DNA from: Acidimicrobiia bacterium
GTDB taxonomy: Bacteria; Actinomycetota; Acidimicrobiia; Spongiisociales; UBA5794
Assembly (NCBI GenBank): GCA_030618675.1
Contig: JAUXCV010000034.1
Coordinates: 1 to 11,381, forward strand
Length of the DNA: 11,381 nt
Direction of reading: 5' to 3'
The notes below the pieces were generated by a model. The model searched no databases. It saw only the letters and a program-made list of their open reading frames with translations, and had not been told where the DNA came from. Numbering within the stretch: position 1 is the first letter of the stretch; each line of letters opens with the position of its first letter. The position numbers were made by a program, and so were the translations under genes. Positions 6,376 to 11,381 of this stretch are shown here, one piece after another.

Positions 6376-6404
6376 TTGTGGCTCGCCCCGGCCTGTGACA
6401 ACAT
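6376..6404 (+). promoter_or_regulatory. Candidate promoter for the kinase-regulator operon
   Basis: TTGTGG (6376-6381), a 17-bp spacer and CAACAT (6399-6404, matching the A-A-T positions of TATAAT) lie just before the ATG at 6414. No Shine-Dalgarno precedes that ATG, so the transcript may be leaderless. The candidate operator ends 8 bp upstream of the -35 box. Confidence 0.35.
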
Positions 6405-6413
6405 CAGTCCTGA

Positions 6414-7640
6414 ATGAGCACAGATGACGAATCGACACCGAGCGAATCTACCGACCGCTTCCAGGTTCTTCGCGGGCACCTGACCCGATCGACCCATGAT
6501 CGGATCGTGGCGGGTCTGGCGGGCGGCATCGCGGCTCGCTTCGGCGTTCCCACGGTCTACGTTCGTGCAGCCTTCGTCACGCTCACTCTGGCCGGCGGCT
6601 TCGGCATCATCTGCTATCTCGCCGGGTGGTTGACGGTGCCCGATGAACAACAGTACGGGTCGATGATCACCGCCGACCGACCACCTACTACGCCACAGCA
6701 AGTCGGTCTCGGCCTTGGTTTCCTCGCCTTGCTCATCATCCTCGACACCGTCGGCCTCTGGTTCGGACCGATCGTGTGGCCGGCGGCGCTCTTCATCTTC
6801 GGCGCTGCCCTCGTGTGGGATCGATCAAGCGCCGAGTCCCGTGATCGGATGTCCCAATTCGCGAGACCTTCGGGAGACGGCGCCAGCAGGAGCCGCGCCC
6901 AGATCATCGTTGGTGTTGCCCTGATGGCGGTCGGGATCGTCGTCGTGTTCGCATCCCTCGACTCGTTTCAGCAACTCGGGCCCGTAGCGATCGCCGTTCT
7001 CATCACGGCAGCCGGATTCATGCTCCTATTCGGTCCCTGGATCCTGGGTCTCTTCGACGATCTCACGGAGGAACGCAGGGCAAGGATCCGTTCCGAGGAA
7101 CGTGCCGACATGGCGGCACACCTCCACGACTCCGTTCTCCAGACGCTCGCGTTGATCCAACGGAGCGACGATCCACAACGGATGACCACCATCGCCAGAG
7201 CCCAGGAGCGTGATCTCAGGGCCTGGCTGTTCGAACCCACCGATGCAACGAACGGAGGAACGGTCGGTGAGGCCGTCTCAGCGGCGGCAGCGAAGGTGGA
7301 GACGGATTTCGACGTCCCGGTCGAAGTCGTGGTCGTCGGCGACCGGCCCCTCGATGACACGACCGAGCCTCTGGTGGCCTCCGCCGCAGAGGCGATGGCG
7401 AACGCCGCCGAACACTCGGGTGCCCGTACCGTCTCTGTGTACGTTGAATGCTCGGAAGACGCTGCTGAGGCCTGGGTCACGGATCAGGGCTCCGGCTTCG
7501 ACCTCGACGAGGTTCCGGAACAACGCAAAGGGATCTCCGAGTCGATCATCGCCAGGATGACTCGATCCGGTGGCGAGGCGGTCGTCATCTCCCATCCGGG
7601 AGAAGGCACCGAGATCCATCTACGATCGGAGTCGCTATGA
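6414..7640 (+). CDS. PspC-domain sensor histidine kinase (NarL/LiaS type)
   Basis: A 408-aa membrane histidine kinase. An N-terminal PspC domain (about residues 20-76: DRIVAGLAGGIAARFGV, then GWLTVPDE) is followed by four hydrophobic segments (about 97-114, 116-135, 163-181, 188-212). The kinase core has a compact HisKA_3 dimerisation helix with AAHLHDSVLQ (phospho-acceptor probably His238), then a HATPase domain with an N-box EAMANAAEH (Asn330) and a G-box DQGSGF (Asp357, Gly359, Gly361). There is no extracellular sensor domain, so the signal is expected inside the membrane or from PspC/LiaF-like partners. The stop overlaps the start of the response-regulator gene in ATGA, indicating translational coupling. 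The gene is divergent from another PspC protein. The function as an envelope-stress sensor follows from the family; the actual stimulus is unknown. Confidence 0.93.
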   Translation: MSTDDESTPSESTDRFQVLRGHLTRSTHDRIVAGLAGGIAARFGVPTVYVRAAFVTLTLAGGFGIICYLAGWLTVPDEQQYGSMITADRPPTTPQQVGLGLGFLALLIILDTVGLWFGPIVWPAALFIFGAALVWDRSSAESRDRMSQFARPSGDGASRSRAQIIVGVALMAVGIVVVFASLDSFQQLGPVAIAVLITAAGFMLLFGPWILGLFDDLTEERRARIRSEERADMAAHLHDSVLQTLALIQRSDDPQRMTTIARAQERDLRAWLFEPTDATNGGTVGEAVSAAAAKVETDFDVPVEVVVVGDRPLDDTTEPLVASAAEAMANAAEHSGARTVSVYVECSEDAAEAWVTDQGSGFDLDEVPEQRKGISESIIARMTRSGGEAVVISHPGEGTEIHLRSESL

Positions 7641-8269
7641 CGACCATCTACCTCGTCGATGACCATGAACTGTTCCTGAGCGGTGTTCGAGCCGAGCTCT
7701 CCGAGCGGTTCGACGTCTGCGGCTGGTCGACGGACGTTGACACTGCGGTTGACGGTATCCGGAAGGAACGCCCCGATGTCGTACTGGTCGACGTTCACAT
7801 GCCGGGTGGGGGTGGGCTCTCTGTGGTGGCCAACGTACTTCAGACGAATCCGGACATCCGATTCCTCGCTCTGTCGGTGTCGGACGCTCCCGAGGACGTG
7901 ATCGCGATGATCCGGGCAGGGTCTCGCGGCTATGTGACGAAGTCAATCGAACCCGATGCGCTCGCCGACGCTATCGAGCGTGTCGCGATCGGCGATGCCG
8001 TGTTCTCGCCGAAGCTCGCCGGGTTCGTTCTCGACGCCTTCTCGGACACCGTCCCCGTCGAAGCCGATCCCGACCTCGACCGGCTGACACCGCGAGAGCG
8101 GGAAGTGCTACGTCAGATCGCCCGGGGCTACGCCTACAAGCAAGTGGCGAACCGTCTTTCGATCTCCGTGAAGACCGTCGAAACCCATGTTTCGGCTGTG
8201 CTCCGGAAGCTCCAGTTGTCGAACCGCCACGAATTGGCGAGGTGGGCGACGGAGCGACGGATCGTGTGA
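7637..8269 (+). CDS. LuxR/NarL-family response regulator
   Basis: A 210-aa DNA-binding response regulator and partner of the kinase upstream, with which it shares ATGA. The receiver domain (residues 1-120) has the acidic pocket Asp8/Asp9, phospho-acceptor Asp52 (LVDVHMPG), Ser80 in the Thr/Ser switch position and Lys102 (VTKS). The C-terminal LuxR helix-turn-helix (about 147-205) reads LTPREREVLRQIARG, then SVKTVETHVSAVLRKL, with all the usual landmark residues. Phosphorylation by the kinase should promote dimer binding to DNA. The half-sites TCAGGG/CCCTGA in the divergent spacer upstream are the best candidate target in this window. It resembles LiaR/VraR in domain order and context. Confidence 0.95.
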   Translation: MTTIYLVDDHELFLSGVRAELSERFDVCGWSTDVDTAVDGIRKERPDVVLVDVHMPGGGGLSVVANVLQTNPDIRFLALSVSDAPEDVIAMIRAGSRGYVTKSIEPDALADAIERVAIGDAVFSPKLAGFVLDAFSDTVPVEADPDLDRLTPREREVLRQIARGYAYKQVANRLSISVKTVETHVSAVLRKLQLSNRHELARWATERRIV

Positions 8270-8280
8270 GAAAGAAGACC

Positions 8281-8319
8281 ACAGACAACAGACAACAGAC
8301 AACAGACAACAGGCAACAG
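8281..8319. repeat. Heptanucleotide tandem repeat (ACAGACA)
   Basis: Four perfect copies of ACAGACA (8281-8308), one variant ACAGGCA (8309-8315) and a partial ACAG (8316-8319). It begins 12 bp after the response-regulator stop and ends 23 bp before the start of the YvlD-like gene. It is non-coding in the annotated genes. Heptamer tandem repeats of this sort (STRR type) are known from cyanobacteria. Copy number may vary by slippage. Confidence 0.9.
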
Positions 8320-8329
8320 CTCACAGCAC

Positions 8330-8335
8330 TAGATT
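8330..8335 (+). promoter_or_regulatory. Candidate -10 box for the YvlD-like gene
   Basis: TAGATT (TAnnnT) ends 7 nt before the GTG at 8343, and there is no Shine-Dalgarno. This fits a leaderless start directly downstream of the heptamer repeat. No clear -35 box is seen; the repeat occupies that region. Confidence 0.35.
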
Positions 8336-8342
8336 GTTGGCC

Positions 8343-8696
8343 GTGAAGTTCCTGATCGTCGTCGCCTTGAACGCTGCCGCAGCGTGGACGACCGTGTGGC
8401 TCGTTCCCGGTCTGCACTACTCCGGGGAGTGGTGGCGGTGGCTCCTTTTCGGCGCCGTGATCGGATTGATCAACGCGGTCATCAAGCCGGTCGCGAAGCT
8501 CCTCACTATTCCGATTCGCATCATCACCCTGGGTCTGTTCACGCTCGCCATCAACGTCGGGTTGATGACGCTCGCCATCTGGGTCGCCAAGGACGCCGAC
8601 GTGGGCTTGACCGCCGACTCGATCTGGGCCGCACTGCTTGGAGGCCTCGTTCTCACGATCGTTGGGTCGATACTGAACCTCTTTGACCGGGACTGA
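8343..8696 (+). CDS. YvlD-type (Phage_holin_4_2 family) membrane protein
   Basis: A 117-aa protein with four predicted helices (about residues 2-20, 30-50, 57-75 and 93-112) and the conserved NAVIKPVAKLLTIPIRIITLGLFTLAIN-like core, read here at about residues 42-66. This is characteristic of the YvlD / Phage_holin_4_2 family. Despite the name these are chromosomal membrane proteins, not phage lysis holins. In Bacillus subtilis the family member YvlD is encoded with the PspC-domain protein YvlC, so its position behind a PspC-kinase operon fits an envelope-stress role. The GTG at 8343 was chosen because the protein then begins with the family-typical M-K-F-L; TTG codons at 8334 and 8337 are alternatives. 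The same frame is open far upstream, but that part lies inside the response regulator and the heptamer repeat. It may be co-transcribed with the regulator 73 bp upstream. Confidence 0.85.
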   Translation: MKFLIVVALNAAAAWTTVWLVPGLHYSGEWWRWLLFGAVIGLINAVIKPVAKLLTIPIRIITLGLFTLAINVGLMTLAIWVAKDADVGLTADSIWAALLGGLVLTIVGSILNLFDRD

Positions 8697-8726
8697 GTGG
8701 CCACCCTGCGGGTAACGTACGGACCC

Positions 8727-8732
8727 AGGAGG
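8727..8732 (+). promoter_or_regulatory. Shine-Dalgarno of the membrane hydrolase gene
   Basis: AGGAGG lies 7 nt before the ATG at 8740, an ideal spacing. It contrasts with the SD-less starts of the kinase, LCP and YvlD-like genes. TAACGT (8713-8718) a little upstream is a possible -10 box. Confidence 0.7.
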
Positions 8733-8739
8733 ATGATCC

Positions 8740-10608
8740 ATGTTGAACCCCGCCCGTGCCCTTGTCGCCTTTCTCGCGAAGCCCCACGTTCAGACCGGCC
8801 TCGCCCTGGGAACTGCCGCCGCGATCGAATCCAACCAACCGTCTCTGATGGTTCGCCCGCGCACCGATCAGGCCCTCGTCGTGGCCGGTTCGATCGCTTC
8901 CGGGTACGTCGTCGGTAGCGCATACGCACAGGTCGTCGAACGGCTTCCCGTCCGATCGCCGATAGCCATAGATGCCGTTGCGGGCGCCGCTGCTGCCACG
9001 TTCGTTTCGACGATCGGGCCGAAGATCGAGTCCTCCCGTCCCGGGTCTCTCGCCGTCACGGCCGCTCGAACCAGGTCGTACGCTGCCACAACCGCTCTCG
9101 CTACGAGTCTCATTCGCCAGGGCGTACGGACCACGGAGCCGTACGGTCGACTCGCTCGCAGTGCCACAGGAGTCGCCGTAGCTTCCGCCCTCGCCGGTGG
9201 AGCGTTCCTCTACCTGAAAGACCGTCTCGGACGGTACGACGCCGACGAGAGGATCCCACCCGACGGCTCCGACGTTGCGTGGACGCTCGCGGTCGGCACG
9301 GGCGTCGCCGCCGCCGTCGGCGGGGCGTTGATGGCCGAAAGGAAGGCTGCAACCGCTTCGGCATCGGCATTGGGCCGGATGGTCGGAGGACCGGCGATAG
9401 CTTGGCTCCCGCTGACCCACGCCTTGATCGGCGGCAGCGCCGTGCTCGCCGGACGATACGCGATGGACCAGTTGCTCGGAAAGATCGCAGCATCCAACCG
9501 AAGCACCGAGATCCGCTACTCCGAATCCCCCGGCACCGGCGTTGTGAGCGGTGGCCCGGACAGTGTGGTGGAGTTCGACGAACTGGGACTCCAGGGGCGC
9601 CGGTTCGTCAGCGAAGCGTCACCCGGGGAACGAATCGATGAGGTCCTCGACGAGGACGGCGCTATGGACGCCATTCGCGTCTACGTCGGTGTCGACTCGG
9701 CCGATTCGGTCGAAGACCGGGTCGCGCTGGCAATCAGTGAACTGAAGAGAACGGGTGCATTCGACCGGTCGCTCCTCATCGTCGGATCACCCGCCGGGAC
9801 CGGCTACTTCAACTACATCCCCGTCGAGGCGGCCGAATACCTATCCCGCGGGGATATCGCCTCTGTCGCGATCCAGTATGGGTCGCTTCCCTCGATGCTC
9901 TCGACTTCGAAGATCCCGCTCGCGATCGAGCAACACGGCGCGCTCCTTCGTGCGATCGACAGAGAACTCGATCAACGCGAACCGGCCGATCGGCCGGAGG
10001 TCGTGCTCTACGGTGAGAGCCTTGGAGCGCAAGCAAGCCAGGGAGCGTTCACGGGCGGAGGAACGGTCATCCTCGATGACCTCGGAGTGACCCGGGCCCT
10101 ATGGGCGGGCACTCCCTACGCCACTCAGTGGCGTCGCGAGATCTTTGGAGGCGGACCCGGTATCGATCCCTCGGTGTTCGCCCGATTCGCTTCGATCGAC
10201 GAGTATCGAAACACGCCCGATGAGGAAAGGGCGACGATCCGCTACTTCTTCCTCGATCATCACGAAGATCCGGTCACCCGGTTCGGCCTCGATCTCGCCT
10301 ATCGCAAACCGACGTGGCTTGGATCCGCCGATCAGCGCCCGCCCAACGTGTCGCGTACCCAGCGGTGGGTTCCTGCGGTGACGTTCTGGCAAAGCGCGAT
10401 CGATACGAAGAACGCCGCCACCGTGATCCCCGGCGAGTTCAAGGCGCTCGGGCACGACTACAGGGCGGATCTAGCACAGTTCGTGAGCGTCGCTTACGGC
10501 CTGACCGATGTGACGGACGACCAGATGGCGAGCGTCGAGGCCCGTCTTCGACGTTCCGAGGTCGAACGAGCAGCCAAGATCGCCGACGGCAAAGAACCCG
10601 TCGAGTAG
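8740..10608 (+). CDS. Membrane-anchored alpha/beta hydrolase (Abhydrolase_9 family)
   Basis: A 622-aa protein with an N-terminal membrane region and a C-terminal hydrolase domain. Hydrophobic, alanine/glycine-rich segments lie near residues 15-30, 45-65, 76-92, 143-158, 181-198 and 217-237. The C-terminal half (about 258-600) has the actinobacterial Abhydrolase_9 pattern: YVGVDSADSVEDR, an LLIVGSPAGTGYFNY segment, a nucleophile elbow YGESLGAQ (Ser427), FFLDHHEDPVTRFG with probable acid Asp510, and LGHDYRADL with His572. The domain pairing (Abhydrolase_9_N then Abhydrolase_9) is typical of Actinomycetota. The substrate is unknown; a membrane lipid or cell-envelope ester is plausible. It starts 43 bp after the YvlD-like gene with its own strong Shine-Dalgarno. 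Its stop lies 5 bp from the stop of the convergent acyltransferase gene, leaving no room for a terminator. Confidence 0.88.
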   Translation: MLNPARALVAFLAKPHVQTGLALGTAAAIESNQPSLMVRPRTDQALVVAGSIASGYVVGSAYAQVVERLPVRSPIAIDAVAGAAAATFVSTIGPKIESSRPGSLAVTAARTRSYAATTALATSLIRQGVRTTEPYGRLARSATGVAVASALAGGAFLYLKDRLGRYDADERIPPDGSDVAWTLAVGTGVAAAVGGALMAERKAATASASALGRMVGGPAIAWLPLTHALIGGSAVLAGRYAMDQLLGKIAASNRSTEIRYSESPGTGVVSGGPDSVVEFDELGLQGRRFVSEASPGERIDEVLDEDGAMDAIRVYVGVDSADSVEDRVALAISELKRTGAFDRSLLIVGSPAGTGYFNYIPVEAAEYLSRGDIASVAIQYGSLPSMLSTSKIPLAIEQHGALLRAIDRELDQREPADRPEVVLYGESLGAQASQGAFTGGGTVILDDLGVTRALWAGTPYATQWRREIFGGGPGIDPSVFARFASIDEYRNTPDEERATIRYFFLDHHEDPVTRFGLDLAYRKPTWLGSADQRPPNVSRTQRWVPAVTFWQSAIDTKNAATVIPGEFKALGHDYRADLAQFVSVAYGLTDVTDDQMASVEARLRRSEVERAAKIADGKEPVE

Positions 10609-10613
10609 AGCGA

Positions 10614-11381
10614 TCAGATCGCGTCGACGACGGCTTGAACTACGGTGCGCCGATGCTCGAGAACTCCGTCGTAGAGATCACGCCGGTCCACCTGCCACCA
10701 GCCACGCCAGGCCCGCCAGATGAGCCGGCCGCGCTCAACGAGTGCGAACAATGCGTAGAGGTAGAGGGGCATGACGAGAAGGACCGCCGCTACGCCCTCG
10801 AGGCCGGACCAGGTCCACCCCGTCCACCCGGCAACACCCCAAGTGATCGAGAACAGCAAGATCGCGGCACCGGGTTTCACGGTGGCGGCAACGGCGGGAT
10901 CGAGTTTCACGCGCCCGATGAGCCAGAGCAGCACGAACGGCAGGAAGTTGATCACGAGGCCTGCAAGAGCGAACGGCAACAGCAGCAGGCCGACGATCAC
11001 GTTCCAGACGATGCGGCCGAGGAATGATCTCCGCGAGTGATGCGAGGTCGCCATCTGTCGGTCGTTGAGGCCAACCGCGTCCAGGTCGGCGGTGTAACGA
11101 TCGAGCGCTTCACCGATCGCCGCCTTCGAATCCGGGGATCGCTGCGAGAGGAGATTGGACAGACTCGACTCGTCGCCGTAGTCCACCTCTGGCGTTGCCC
11201 CGGGCACCGTCCGAAGAGCGATGGCCGCCGCCGCCGACAGCGTTTTCTCTTCTTCCCAGTCGACGTAATCGGGAGCGGAACGCCTGAGCCGTTCCTCGAT
11301 ATCGGCCGTCAAAGCCCGAACTGCGTCGTGGTTCGAAGCGTCCTGGGCCGTCCCGGGCGGCGCGTACCGCTCGATCTCCGC
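10614..11381 (-). CDS. C-terminal part of a probable lysophospholipid acyltransferase
   Basis: The frame is open to the window edge, so the visible 255 residues are the C-terminal part and the N-terminus lies outside. A TTG at 11312 is not a likely start, because the reading continues upstream with sensible sequence (YAPPGTAQDASNHDAVRALT). The order DAVRALTADIEERLR, a DWEEEKTL patch, then a long amphipathic stretch, a GLNDRQMA motif and hydrophobic helices (visible residues about 122-146, 167-183, 190-212) is what I recall from the tail of actinobacterial PlsC-like 1-acyl-glycerol-3-phosphate acyltransferases that have extra C-terminal membrane segments. The catalytic HX4D motif would be upstream and cannot be checked. 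If right, it acts in phospholipid synthesis at the cytoplasmic membrane. Confidence 0.65.
   Translation of the reverse strand, partial: AEIERYAPPGTAQDASNHDAVRALTADIEERLRRSAPDYVDWEEEKTLSAAAAIALRTVPGATPEVDYGDESSLSNLLSQRSPDSKAAIGEALDRYTADLDAVGLNDRQMATSHHSRRSFLGRIVWNVIVGLLLLPFALAGLVINFLPFVLLWLIGRVKLDPAVAATVKPGAAILLFSITWGVAGWTGWTWSGLEGVAAVLLVMPLYLYALFALVERGRLIWRAWRGWWQVDRRDLYDGVLEHRRTVVQAVVDAI

Noticed and set aside
8281..8319. CRISPR array
   Set aside because: The units are 7 bp, contiguous and without spacers, and no cas gene is nearby.
8343..8696. A prophage lysis cassette, suggested by the name of the holin family
   Set aside because: No endolysin, spanin or other phage gene is nearby; the family is a chromosomal YvlD-type membrane protein despite its Pfam name.
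7971..8741. 256-aa - strand frame running through the heptamer repeat
   Set aside because: It exists only because the 7-bp repeat has no stop on that strand and gives a repetitive Cys/Leu/Ser/Val stretch; it is antisense to two well-supported genes.

Overview
The window is high-GC DNA with the gene set of a Gram-positive actinobacterium. The pointers are an actinobacterial-type membrane alpha/beta hydrolase (Abhydrolase_9 family), a NarL-type histidine kinase with an N-terminal PspC domain, an LCP-family cell-wall polymer ligase, and several starts that look leaderless. A deep-branching class such as Acidimicrobiia is plausible, but that is inference. No rRNA, tRNA, CRISPR array, phage structural gene or intact transposase gene was seen.

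Left part (1-2652): the C-terminal tail of an unidentified protein (+ strand) ends at 122 and is followed by a strong 12-bp hairpin. Three genes on the - strand follow: a dienelactone hydrolase-family protein (203-895), a small four-CxxC zinc-ribbon protein (958-1284) and a MOP-type polysaccharide flippase-like membrane protein (1384-2652). A 202-bp divergent spacer separates the flippase from an LCP (LytR-CpsA-Psr) protein on the + strand (2855-4348). The flippase and LCP pair suggests export of a glycopolymer and its attachment to the wall.

Middle (4349-4841): a convergent gap of about 490 bp without a credible gene. It holds a roughly 140-bp nested-hairpin repeat element and a separate 9-bp-arm palindrome.

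Core (4842-8696): an envelope-stress module. On the - strand are a PspC / LiaF-like (toastrack) membrane protein and a tiny two-helix membrane protein placed 4 bp behind it. Divergently, on the + strand, are a PspC-domain histidine kinase and a LuxR/NarL-type response regulator that overlap by 4 bp (ATGA). Behind them comes a YvlD-type (Phage_holin_4_2) four-helix membrane protein. The divergent spacer carries three CCCTGA/TCAGGG half-sites, two of them in direct repeat 11 bp apart, which is a good candidate operator for the response regulator. A seven-base tandem repeat (ACAGACA) sits between the regulator and the YvlD-like gene. No PspA gene is in the window.

Right part (8740-11381): a 622-aa membrane-anchored Abhydrolase_9 protein (+ strand). 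It converges with only 5 bp of spacing on the C-terminal part of a probable lysophospholipid acyltransferase (- strand), which is cut by the window edge.
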